NCBI RefSeq assembly: GCF_902167145.1
Contig: NC_050100.1
Coordinates: 144,546,439-144,610,438 of the forward strand
Direction: 5' to 3'
DNA length: 64,000 nt
From: Zea mays
Taxonomy: Eukaryota; Streptophyta; Magnoliopsida; Poales; Poaceae
Numbering within the stretch: the stretch's first letter is position 1; each line of letters begins with the position of its first letter. A model generated the notes under the pieces. That model made no database searches. It was not told the origin of the DNA and saw only the letters and a program-made list of their open reading frames with translations. The translations under genes were made by a program, and so were the position numbers. Below are positions 1 through 10,123 of this stretch, piece after piece.

Positions 1-100
1 GACCAGGCTTAAGGGATGACATGGTTGGATAGGGAATAGTTTGATAAGAATTTAGAAACAAGAATTATTGGAATCTGAGTTTGGAAGCCTGGTTCAAAGG

Positions 101-168
101 AATATCAAAGTTAAGCGTGCTCAACTTGGAGAAACCTGGGATGGGTGACCAGATGGGAAGTTCCCACT
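101..168 (+). other. 5S rRNA-like segment inside LTR Z
   Basis: Three blocks match plant 5S rRNA in order and at nearly the right spacing: AAGTTAAGCGTGCT, GGATGGGTGACC and TGGGAAGT. In 5S genes these blocks form box A and box C of the internal control region that binds TFIIIA and recruits RNA polymerase III. The spacer between the blocks differs from 5S. The segment lies on the strand opposite to the TATA box of the LTR. Whether it is a captured 5S piece or a functional promoter is inference. Confidence 0.6.
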
Positions 169-227
169 AGAAGGAAAATCACAGTCACCAGAGTTCGTAT
201 GACTGAAATATTGGTCTGGCTGGTCTT

Positions 228-900
228 AGGTGGAATGGATAGCATGACGGATGAGTAGTTGAAATTTGGGGTGATCGGATGATCGATGAATAGTAACGAT
301 GAATAGTGACGACGAAAAGGTTGCCATAGATATCATCGATGAATAGTAACAATAAATAGTAACATGATGAATAGTAACGGTGAATAGTAATGGTGAATAG
401 ATCGTATGAACAAACGATGAATAGTAATGGTGAATAGTTCATATGAACGAACGATGAACGATGAATAGTGACGATGAACGAACGATGAATAGGAACTATG
501 AACGAACGATGAACGATCGAATGATCGTACAAACGAACGATCGGAATTTCGGCAGCATAACAACAGGAAAAAGATTATTTGGACGAACGAACGGACGAAC
601 GATCGAATGATCGGACGAACGAACGATCGGAATTTCGGTAGCATAACGTCAGGACAAAGATTATCTAGAAGAACGATGAATAGGGACTATGGACGAACGA
701 TGAACGATGAATAGGAACTATGAACGAACGATCGAATGATCGAACGAACGAACGATCGGAATTTCGGCAGCATAACGGCAGGAAAAAGATTATTTGGACG
801 AACGAACGGACGAACGATCGAACGATCGGACGAACGAACCATGAACGATCAGACGAACGATCGAACGAACTAAGAACAGGGGGACGAACGATCGAAGAAC
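228..900. repeat. Degenerate tandem repeats of ATGAATAGT and CGAACGATCG motifs
   Basis: The left part is an irregular array of units such as GATGAATAGTAACG. The right part is built of GAACGAACGATCG blocks around a longer unit that contains CGGAATTTCGGCAGCATAAC and recurs near 540, 623 and 755. The CGATCG core is self-complementary, so the stretch could fold. It yields long spurious open frames on both strands, rich in Arg/Ser on one strand and Asn/Glu on the other, which I do not regard as genes. Confidence 0.85.
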
Positions 901-1022
901 GACCAAATGATCCTTGTGCTAGTGTGTGCTTGTGTGGAACATGGAGTGGGTGTGTGTGGGGGGGGGGGAAGAGAGTTGCCATGAAATGGCTTGGGGTGGG
1001 ATGAGAGGAGGCCCTTGCCCCT

Positions 1023-1032
1023 CTATTTATAG
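1023..1032 (-). promoter_or_regulatory. TATA box of LTR Z
   Basis: The minus strand reads CTATAAATAG in a GC-rich context. It is placed about 500 bp inside the minus-strand start of the LTR, where a Pol II promoter is expected. It fixes the likely transcription direction as right to left. Confidence 0.55.
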
Positions 1033-1249
1033 CCATGGTGGGGGATTAGGGGGAGGGATGAGAGGATTAATGGGAGGATGAGAGGATTAGTGGGAGATTA
1101 GCATGGATTTGTCTTATATGAGTGTAATTAGCTTGTAGAGCTCACCGTATGACACCGGAGGCATACATATACGTGTGAGCATTAGGAAAGTTATGAAGAA
1201 AATATTTGTGGGGACTTGAAAAATGATTCTGAAGGTATTTCTCAAGAGG

Positions 1250-1400
1250 AAAATATCTCGAGATATATCGGTGGAATATTTGGGCAGTATTTCTGGAAAG
1301 AACTTGAAGGGGATCACTAGGGAAATATCTGGGCAATATTTCTGGAAACAATTTGAGGGGGATCACTGGGGAAATATTTGTAGGATATTTGAGGAGGATT
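1250..1400. repeat. Short tandem repeat with period of about 57 bp
   Basis: About two and a half copies of a unit containing GGGCAATATTTCTGGAAA followed by GGGGATCACTAGGGAAATAT. It lies within LTR Z, just inside its minus-strand start. Confidence 0.6.
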
Positions 1401-1539
1401 TTGGAGAGAATATAGACCACTATACTTTATTTGTTGATATCAACTTGCAAACAAACATTTTGAAATGAAATTTGAAATTCATTTTGAATTTAGAGCGAGT
1501 TTGAGAAAATTTCAGGATTTGAATTTTTGGGATGCTACA

Positions 1540-1748
1540 ACCTGGAAAAGGGAAGGAGATTGCCGAAAATATTTCGGAGGAAAAAGACTTCAATTTTCAA
1601 AATATAATTGGTCAAGAGTTATCTAAGGCTGAGAAAGAGGAGCTGCGGGATTATGCTATATCCTGTGGCTACCAGCCAGGAGCATTGCTCTTCGACGACA
1701 TTAACAAAGAAAGCTTAGGATGCATCCGAGACCGAACTGGAGCGAAGG
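1540..1748 (+). pseudogene. Antisense accessory gene of element A, upstream fragment
   Basis: An open frame enters from the end of LTR Z and reads without a stop to the insertion point of element 1. Across that insertion the frame continues at 12900 (GAAGG is duplicated on both sides), so 1540-1748 and 12900-13880 are one broken gene. Its product is acidic and Lys-rich, and aligns by eye with the same gene in element B over the stretch joining the two pieces (GAKVISTLSKSVGFPKLEAD against the B stretch around VMNNMGFLKLGLSAM). It runs opposite to gag-pol of element A. The 5' part of the gene lies beyond Z and outside the window. Confidence 0.65.
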
Positions 1749-4546
1749 TGAAGCGCCCCGATCCTTCGGGACTCAAATGTGATACAGTTACTAGTCTTAG
1801 GAGGCTAGTAACCACATTCCTTACTTTAAATAGTACATAGTTTGAATAAATGTTATTACAATACCAGAGTACAAGCTCGAGAGAGCCAGAAATACAAAGC
1901 GCAGTAGAAGATAAACTAGCCCAAGCCACAGGCAGAACTGGGTGCAGACACAACCCCCTCAATCAAGCATAGCAGAAAAGAAGTATTCAGCTGCTGAAAA
2001 ACATAAATAAATCTGGGTGAATACACTAGGTATTTCGCAAGCCCACCCCGCTCCTGTAAAGAGAAAGTGATCTATATCATACATGCTTTATATGGTGGAG
2101 TTGAAGTCATTCTTCTTTTTCTCAGAGAAAGGCAGTACTTTTTAGGGTTTTCCCGAAAAAATAGAAATAACACGTTGCTTAACTACCACTGAGCCTCCCA
2201 CTCCCGTGGCACCATTTTCTCTTCCAAAGACACACTCACACATTTCCCTGTTCACAAAGGTTGTAAAAACACTAATTGTCATACCACGCCAGACTCATCC
2301 ATTCCAGTGGACACGGACTATTCGAATAGGTTTGAACTTTGTGCAGAGGTGTACACTTTACCCACTAGTCCGGCTCTGTGATCACATGGCCAATGAGATC
2401 TGAATCTGAATCTCTTTCCTTCCTCGCACGTCCTAACCATAACGGTTATACCAGAACGAGTCAGGCCACCACCATGTCCAAACCGGACAAAACATTCCCC
2501 CTCCTTATCCTCCCTGTGCTCCCCAGCCTTCATAACCTTGGGGTTGGATCGTACGAGTTCAGATCAAGTGACTGCCCACACAGCCTCGAGCGGTTGTACT
2601 TTTCATGAGTACAGGTAGTGAAGGATGACAAACCGGTCCTTATATGAGGAGACAATCCTTCTGCTCACACCTAAACCAGCTGAGCCATCACCTTAGGCCC
2701 TCCCCTAAACCAGGGAGTCCCTGATCATCCCACTCACCAGGTGATGAGGGTGAATACCCTTCATCGCACACTTTTTGAAAACATCGTTTGGTTAAAACCA
2801 CTGCCCCTTTTTCCCATCCCATATTTTGTGCTCAAAAGATGTTTGTTAATGCGGGGTATCTCTCTGCTCACAATGCAATCATTCCATCCCTTAATCCCGG
2901 CTTAGGTAGTGGTAGAGAGAATAGGTAAATTATGCATCAAAGGAAGGATGGACTTGCCTTCGTCGAAGCTTTCCTAGCACAAAAGATTTATCTTGGAGGG
3001 GTCGGGTTCCTGCCCTTCTTCCGGAGCTATAAATTTCGGAGGATCGGATCCCTCTTCCGCTAACAAGCACAGATAAGGAACAATACATCAATCATGGTGA
3101 CTTAGTGGGGTGTGCCAATTATTATACTTTATTATTTTTGTGCCCTATAATTTATTTAAACTATTTTTGGTGCATAAAATATCAGCATATAAATATATAT
3201 GTGAAAATGGGAAAAAGAAATGGGAAAGGAAAAAGAAAAGGAATTCCAGGTTAACCGGGCAGGGGGGATTTCGGCCTGGTCAAGCGCGGGCGCGCGGCGT
3301 CGCGGCCAAATGGGCCCATACAGCCCACGAGGAGCGGGGGACGGCGCGGCAGACGCCGTGGGCGTGGGCCCACATGCCAGAGAGGGAGAGGGGAGACGGC
3401 GTCAGGGGGGAGGAGGAGAGCGGTCCGCGGCGGGGGAGAACCGGTCGCCGGTGAACCCGACGGCGGTTCCTCGCCGGTGGTCCGGTTCTGGGTGGACGGG
3501 GTGGTGGCAAAGCACGAGCGGGGGTAGGGGGTCACGGAGGTGGGGTCAATTTGACCGGTGGAGGCCTAGGGTGGCCGGTCCACGGCGGGTGGCGGGCGCT
3601 CGCGACGGTGAAGTCGTCGGCGAGGCCACTGGGCGTAATAGGCGACGAGCAGGTGTGCGCTAGGCTTGTGACAGAGCGACGGACCTTAAGAGCTAGAGCA
3701 ATTTGATCATACACCACTAGAGAGAGGAGGACGGAGCTCACCGGAGAGGCGAGGGACGACGACGCCGAGCTCGATTGGGCCTGAGGGAGGGAGGCGGAGT
3801 GGCTGAGGCCTGGTGTGGTGGAACAAGGGTTCGGGGCGGTTCTTTTATAGGTGGCCAGGGAGGGGGAAGGGAGGAGGAGCGGCGAGCACCGACGAGCTCG
3901 CCATGGCGTTGGTGATGGCGCAAAATGGCGACGGGACAGCTCGGGCAGGTGGGGGTGAAGGGACAGCTTGGGCACAGTGCGTGGGGGCGCATGGTGCCAA
4001 CCAGACTGGTGAGAGCGTTAATGGCGAGGGGATGGGGCGGACGGTGGTCGGCGGTGAACGCGCCGGTGGCCTAGTCACGGGCGAGGGGAGGGAGAAGTTG
4101 ACAGGCGGGGCCGGGCTGCTAGCGGGAGCGGCGCGCGGGAGGGGAGCGCGGCTGACGGGTGGGGCCGGGGTGTTAGGCGTGGGCGCGGGCGCGTGATGCT
4201 GGGCTGCTTGGGCCGCGGGAGGGAGAGGGGGGAGGGGCGGGCGCGCGAGAGGGGGGTGGCTTGGGCCGGAAGCGGCCCAGCCGAGGGGGGGTTTCTTTCT
4301 CCTTTTTCTTTTTTTCTTCTATTTCTTAATCCTATTTTCTATTTCTAATTCTTTTATCTCCTTTTCTCTTGAACAAATAATTAGCTAAATAATCTTAGGT
4401 GCTAAAAATAATCTATGTGAGGTGCTTCTAACAATCAAAGTGTATGCATATGATGAGATGACCTATGGGATGGAGTTTAGGGAGAGATAAAAAAGGGTTA
4501 GGAGATTAGGGTTCCAAACCATGGGTTGAAATTTTGGGATGTTACA
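1749..4546 (-). repeat. 3' LTR of element 1
   Basis: Bounded by TGAAGCG at the left and GATGTTACA at the right (plus strand), matching the LTR at 10124-12899. It contains a minus-strand TATA box (CTATAAAAG, 3842-3850) and a very GC-rich stretch from 3250 to 4280 whose long open frames on both strands are compositional. No genes are supported inside it. Confidence 0.92.
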
Positions 4547-4582
4547 AACCTACCCCACTTAAAGGAATCTCGCCCTCGAGAT

Positions 4583-7500
4583 TTAGACTGGATTTGAGAA
4601 AAGGTAAGGGCATTCCCTCCTCAAAGAGTCCTCACTCTCCCAGGTAGCTTCCTCTTCTCCTTCTCTGCTCCACTGAACTTTACAGAGTCTCACTTCTGAG
4701 TTGCGGGTGTTCCAGACTGCTGAGTCAAGAATCTTTATTGGCTTCTCTCGGTACTGAAGATCTTTCTGAATCTGGATTGCCTCTTCTTCGATGAGACTTT
4801 CTGGTACTTGCAGGCATTTGCGGAGCTGGGACACATGAAACACATTGTGAATGTCGGACATGGACTCTAGTAATTCAAGACGGTATGTTGTGGGTCCCAC
4901 TCTGCTAATGATGGGATAGGGGCCGACGAATCGCGGTGCTAGCTTTCCTTTCACTTGGAAACTTCGGACACCACGCATCGGGGAGACCTTGAGGTAGACG
5001 AAGTCTCCTTCCTCAAATCTGAGTTCTCTCTGCCTATTGTCCGCATAACTTTTCTACCGACTCTGAGCTTCAAGTAGTCTTTTGCGGATCAGGGCAACTT
5101 TCTCTTCAGCCTCTTTAACAAAGGCAGGCCCTTCTAGTGTCTTCTCCCCTATGTTGGACCACATGAGAGGGGTCTGGCATTTTCGTCCATACAATGCTTC
5201 GAACGGTGACATCTTGATACTGGCCTGATGGCTGTTGTTATACGAGAACTCTGCATAAGGCAAACTGGATTCCCAGTTTCTATCGAACGTTAACACACAG
5301 GCTCTTAATAAATCTTCGAGGACCTTGTTGACTCTTTCTGTCTGACCATCTGTCTGAGGGTGATAGGCGGTGCTGAAGTCTAGCTTGGTGCCCATAGCTT
5401 TCCGAAGGCTCGTCCAAAATTTGGAGGTGAACTAGGTTCCCCTATCTGACACTATCTTCCTTGGGATGCCATGGAGTCTGACTATCTCTTTAAGATAAGT
5501 CCGTGCAAGGGTGGCTCCTCCAAAGGTAGTTTTCACTGGGATGAAGTGGGCTACCTTGGTAAGACGATCTATTATTACCCAGATAGAGTCGTTCCTTTTT
5601 TGCGTCCGGGGTAGTCCGGTTACAAAATCCATGCCTATTTACTCCCACTTCCATTCGGGCACGGGATGGGGTTGCAATAGGCCTACAGGCTTCTGGTGCT
5701 CGACTTTCGTTCGTTGGCAAGTGTCACACAGGGCCACATACTGTGCTATTTCTTTCTTCATCCCTCTCCACCAGTATCTGGTTTTGAGGTATAGGTACAT
5801 CTTGGTGGTTCCTGGGTGGATGGAGTAGGCTGAGTTGTGAGCCTCATTGAGCAGGACTTCTTGTGCCTCCCCTTTTGGTACACACAGACGGTTCTTGAAC
5901 CAAAGGACTCCTTGTTCATCTGTCCTGAGGTTCGGAAGTTGTTCTTTGCGAGCTTTTTTCATAAGTCTTGTTGTCTCCGAGTCCAGGCGTTGAGCTTTGC
6001 ATATGAGGTCTTCTAGCACTGGTTTGAATTCTAGGCTGCCGTTGTTTCCCAAACCAGCATTCAGCTGAGCTGATTCTTTCTTCCAATCTTCTAAAAAGTT
6101 GTTTCCCTTTATCCCGAAAGGCTTTCGGCTGAGGGCGTCTGCTACCACGTTGGCCTTTCCGGGGTGATAATGAATCTCAAGGTCATAATTTTGATCAGTT
6201 CTAGCCATCTTCTTTGACGGAGTTTGAGATTTGGCTGAGTGAAGATATACTTCAGACTCTTGTGATCGGTGAAGATGTGACATTTGTTCCCAATTAGGTA
6301 GTGCCTCCATATTTTTAGGGCATGCACTATAGCTACCAATTCCAAATCATGGGTGGGATAATTCTGCTCATGCGGCTTGAGTAGGCGCGATGCATAAGCA
6401 ATGACTTTCTTGTTTTGCATCAGAACACACCCTAAGCCTTGCCTTGAGGCATCACAGAAGACGACGAAGTCCTGGTGTATATCCGGTAGTGTCAAAATGG
6501 GTGCGGTCATGAGCTTCTCCTTTATGATCTGGAAACTTTCTTCACACTTCGGGGTCCACACAAACCTATTGTCTTTCTTGAGGAGCTCGATCATAGGTCT
6601 TGCTATGCTGGAGAATCCCTTGATAAAGCGGCGGTAATATCCTGCCATTCCCAGAAAGCTTCGAACTTCACTGACGTTGGATGGCTGCCTCCATTTTGAT
6701 ACTACTTCTACCTTGGATGGGTCTACTTCTATTCCTTCTGCAGTCAAGATATGCCCAAGGAAGGCTATCTTTTCTAACCAGAATTCACATTTGCTGAGCT
6801 TAGCATAAAGTTGGTGTGCCCTGAGTCTTCCAAGGACAGTCCGGAGGTGACGCTTATGGTCTTCGCGGTTCTTGGAGTAGATAAGGATGTCGTCAATGAA
6901 GACTACGACAAACTTATCCAGCTCTTCCATAAATACTTTATTCATGAGGTTCATGAAAAAGGCGGGTGCGTTTGTCAGTCCGAAAGGCATCACTGTGAAT
7001 TCATACTGTCCATACCGGGTGACAAATGCAGTCTTCTGAATATCTGCTTCCTTGATTCTCAGCTGGTGATAACCATACCTCAGGTCTATCTTGGAGAAGT
7101 ATTTGGCCCCTTGAAGCTGGTCGAAGAGGTCGTTGATTCGAGGGAGTGGATACTTGTTTTTAATTATAACCTCATTTAAAGATCGGCAATCAATACACAT
7201 CCTCATACTTCCTTCCTTCTTAGTGACGAAAAGGACTGGTGCTCCCCAAGGGGATGAGCTGGGACGGATGTACCCTTTTTGTTGAAGATCTACGATTTGG
7301 AGCTTTAATTCTGCTAACTTGGTAGGAGCCATGCGGTATGGTCTCTTTGCGATGGGCGCCGTACCAGGAATCAGATCTATGTAGAATTCCACTTCTCTTT
7401 CTGGCGGCATGCCTGGCAACTCTTCTAGGAATACATCCATGAATTCTTCTACCACTGATATGCTTTTTGTTGCTAGATTAAACATCATTGGATCATTGGC

Positions 7501-7942
7501 GGGTGGCTGAGCCTGACAAGAGACTGACTTTCCTTGGTGGTCTGTGAGAAGGACTATCTTGTTTGCGCAACTTATGATACCTTTGTGCTTGGTTAACCAA
7601 TCCATTCCTAAGATCACATCAATCCCTTGGGATGGCAAGACGGTTAAGTCTGCCAAGAACACTACCCCACTTAAAATAATTCTGACTTAGGAGCATTTGA
7701 GCTGGCATAGAAGGTCTGACCCTAGGGTTTGGGTGACCAAGCGAGTCTCTAGAGGGGTAGAGGGGATGCCATTCTTTTCCACAAAACTAGTGGCTATAAT
7801 AGAATGGGATGCTCATGAATCAAAAAGTACAGTAGCGGGAGTAAATTCAACAAGGAACTCACCGAGCACTACTCCCGGAGCTTGCTGAGCCTCCTGAGCA
7901 TCGACGTGATTTACTCGTGCCCTTCCTTGATACTGGGTCTTG
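4583..7942 (-). pseudogene. Element 1 pol: protease, RT, RNase H, integrase, chromodomain
   Basis: The order is complete. In the protease the DSG motif has Gly replaced by a stop (about 7822). RT spans about 7400-6800 with the [11 protein letters not shown] catalytic box intact. RNase H follows (CDASRQGLG). Integrase has CDTCQR of the zinc domain, then FVTGLP, VSDRGT and HPQTDGQTERVN carrying the D, D and E residues. The product ends in a chromodomain with KVQWSREGEEEATWESED. The reading frame shifts near 6195, and stops interrupt it near 7690, 5638, 5431 and 5053. The RT ORF itself (6142-7662) is the longest open stretch, 506 codons. The role would be reverse transcription and chromatin-targeted integration. 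This copy cannot make a complete Pol. Confidence 0.9.
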
Positions 7943-7944
7943 TT

Positions 7945-9072
7945 CTACTGGCTGGTGGAGGAGGGCGCCTTGGGGGCGAGTGCCGAGGTATTCTTGGGGC
8001 CATTCACCGAGTTGGAGTAAGTAGGTCCTGATGCCCTCAACTGGGGGAAGTTGTTTTTGAAGTGACTGGGGTCTCCGCAGTGCCAACAGGCATTTGCTGG
8101 CTGTTGGTTGCTTGCAACCGAGGGGGCATGAAAGGATCTCTGACTCTGCTGACTAAAACGTGACGGAGTGGGTCCAGCTGGTCTAATGAAGCTTGGTCCC
8201 TTGGGTGGAAACCCAAAGGATCGAGTTCTTTGGTGCCGGTCTTGCTGCTGAGCTCGGAGGACTTGGAATTTCCACTTGAGGTGACCTTTTTCTTCTTCCC
8301 TTGCCCTTTCCACTTGTATGGCTTTGTTTGAGAGGTGCGAGAAGCTGAGGAAATCTTGGCTGGCTAGGATGGTCTTGACTTCTGGTCTGAGCCCCTTCAA
8401 AAAGCGGGCCATCTTCTTGACTTCGGTGCTGACGTCATCCGGCGCATAGCGGGCCAATTCTGTGATTTTGTGCACGTATTCACTGACCGATCTTCCATCT
8501 TGAGTTAGTTCCCGGAATTCATCTTCCTTGAGCTGAACGATCCCTTAGGGCACATGGTGCTCTCGGAAAGTAGTTTCAAACTCTGTCCAGGTAGCATCTC
8601 TGATGGCAGCATTGAAAGTATCCCACCAAGCTAAGGCCATTCCAGGAAGTAGATGAGCAGCCAGTTGAACACGCTGATTCTCCGGGCATCCGATGGCTTC
8701 TAGCTTCCTTTTAATCGTGCACAGCCAATCGTCAGCATCGAGGGGATTGCTAGATCCAGCGAATGTGGGAGGCGTGAGCCTCAGGAAATCTCCCATCCTG
8801 TCTTGTGGTCTTCCACCATTTGGGCGTTGATTCTCCAGACTTCTAGTGAGGACCTCAATGAGTCGAGTTTGGTTGGCTAGAACTTGGGCTAAATCTAAAG
8901 GTAGCTCCGGAGGTGCAGGGAGGTGGGTCTCACTCCCTTCTCCACCGGCTTCTCTTTCATCTCTTAGCGGAAACCCTGCTCCAATCCCGGAGTCGGTAGG
9001 CGTGGTTTTATCCGAAGCCATCTGCCAGGGGAGAGAGTTGCTATTATGCATATGCCAATTTTTTTCAACCAA
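7945..9072 (-). pseudogene. Element 1 gag
   Basis: A Gag polyprotein in the same frame as protease and the first half of pol. The likely start is the Met at about 9021 (MASDKTTPTDSG). The capsid region has the typical NPLDADDWL, ALAWWDTFN and TWTEFETTFREHHVP blocks. One in-frame TAA (about 8545) follows FREHHVP. The zinc knuckle is CWHCGDPSHFKNNFP, in which the last Cys of CX2CX4HX4C is Phe. A TAG at 7944 ends the open stretch just before protease. The normal role is packaging RNA into virus-like particles in the cytoplasm; this copy is inactive. Confidence 0.88.
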
Positions 9073-9127
9073 GTCATTTTATTCATTACACCAGTTCATT
9101 ACAAGCATACAACTACTACAAGTCGCA

Positions 9128-9982
9128 CTACATGCGAGCGCTTTCTGAGGTACTTCCGAACTCCTTTTCTAAAGTATCCCCAAATTCCTTGAGAAGGTCA
9201 TCAAGGCTAGCTAGGGACATATCCTCAACGTCAGACAAGTTCTCTATCCTAGGGGGAGGTGGTGCTGGAGGGGCTTTCTTCTTTCGCTCCGTCTGGCATC
9301 CTTGGCTCTTGGTCTTCTTTTGGATTTTCTTCGTGGGGGCGAGCTTCTTTAGCTTCTTATCATAATCCATCTTCAGGGTTCGGTAGGCTTCACGAGTGTT
9401 GGCCTCCTCGCCTTCTACTATATCGAGACACTCTTGGAGGGATGCCTTCTCCTTTTTAAGTTCCTTGACATGCTGTTCTAAGCTTTCCACCCGGGAGTTT
9501 AGGTGGGTGCAGTGGGAGGAAAGGTCGTCATAGTGGTTATCGAGAGTGTGGAGGTATCCGGCCATGTAGACGATGGTGGGGTCATCCTCGGTAGGATCTC
9601 TCCCTGACAGGGCCTGAAGTCTTTTCCTCCAGGTGGGGGTATTTCTGTTGCTAGGTGGGAAGTAACGAAGGGGGGTTTCAAAAACCTCTCTGATGTAGTT
9701 TTGGCATAGCTGTTTAAGGGCTTTTCGGGCAACATTTTGGCAAGTGTCTGGGAAGCGGTGCCCGATGAAGGTGACTTGGAAGGGAGGGTGGTTTGGGTAA
9801 CTTCGGCTTTCTCCCAGGTAGATTGCCATAGAGCACTTCTCAACTCCATTTTCGTGGTATTCTTTCCAGACATATTCCGGCTTCTTGCAGATCCCCATGC
9901 GTAGCGCGCAACTCTGTAAGAGATGAGGGAATCCTTCTTCCTCTAAGTAGTAGGATGTCCTAATGACCCAAGAGCCTTCCAT
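9128..9982 (-). CDS. Accessory ORF upstream of gag in element 1
   Basis: 284 codons, uninterrupted, lying between the primer-binding site and gag on the same strand. No function is known to me. The N-terminal half is a globular-looking domain (SYYLEEEGFPHLLQS, then a segment ending ARKALKQLCQNYIREVFETP). Residues about 150-215 are predicted by eye to be coiled coil (heptad-like VESLEQHVKELKKEKASLQE). A Lys-rich and Pro-rich linker (KKKAPPAPPPPR) leads to an acidic tail. Element C carries a related gene in the same position (38315-39244). It is the least damaged coding region in the window while gag-pol of the same copy is broken. It could be a retroelement accessory protein or a captured host domain. 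Confidence 0.75.
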   Translation of the reverse strand: MEGSWVIRTSYYLEEEGFPHLLQSCALRMGICKKPEYVWKEYHENGVEKCSMAIYLGESRSYPNHPPFQVTFIGHRFPDTCQNVARKALKQLCQNYIREVFETPLRYFPPSNRNTPTWRKRLQALSGRDPTEDDPTIVYMAGYLHTLDNHYDDLSSHCTHLNSRVESLEQHVKELKKEKASLQECLDIVEGEEANTREAYRTLKMDYDKKLKKLAPTKKIQKKTKSQGCQTERKKKAPPAPPPPRIENLSDVEDMSLASLDDLLKEFGDTLEKEFGSTSESARM

Positions 9983-10108
9983 CTGGTAGAATAAAAGAAG
10001 GGCCCGTTAATATCGGGGAAAGGTGAGAAGGTTTTTCTTAGGGGTAAGAGGTGTTTTCTTGTTAAGGCAACTTTTAAGGTCAGGGCTGCGATCTACGACC
10101 AGTCCTAT

Positions 10109-10121
10109 GGCTCTGATACCA
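10109..10121 (-). other. Primer-binding site of element 1
   Basis: The minus strand reads TGGTATCAGAGCC two bases inside the 5' LTR, complementary to the 3' end of initiator tRNA-Met, the usual primer of plant chromoviruses. Confidence 0.9.
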
Positions 10122-10123
10122 CC

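Larger units (their letters stand above)
1..1539 (-). mobile_element. Element Z: partial LTR of a Tekay-type Ty3/gypsy element
   Basis: The right edge reads GGGATGCTACA on the plus strand, so on the minus strand this LTR begins TGTAGCATCCC, the same kind of start as element 1 (TGTAACATCCC). A minus-strand TATA box (1023-1032) agrees with a minus orientation. Coding sequence of the antisense gene of element A resumes directly at 1540, so Z is inserted in that gene. No primer-binding site is seen in the window, and the rest of Z lies to the left. It could be the 5' LTR of a full element or a solo LTR. The interior holds a 5S rRNA-like stretch and two tandem arrays. No gene is supported here; the open frames in 185-1036 are only the simple repeat. 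Confidence 0.75.

Noticed and set aside
101..168. A true 5S rRNA gene
   Set aside because: Only the internal control region blocks match. The outer stems of 5S are missing and no terminator of T residues follows at the right place.
185..1036. Overlapping open frames of 94-123 codons on both strands
   Set aside because: They are translations of the tandem ATGAATAGT and CGAACGATCG units; the peptides are simple Arg/Ser/Phe or Asn/Glu/Arg repeats without a domain.
3110..4200. Long open frames in the GC-rich part of the element 1 LTR (also 11443-12741)
   Set aside because: They occur on both strands at once in a region of extreme GC content, with low-complexity Arg/Pro/Gly content, and differ in frame between the two LTR copies.
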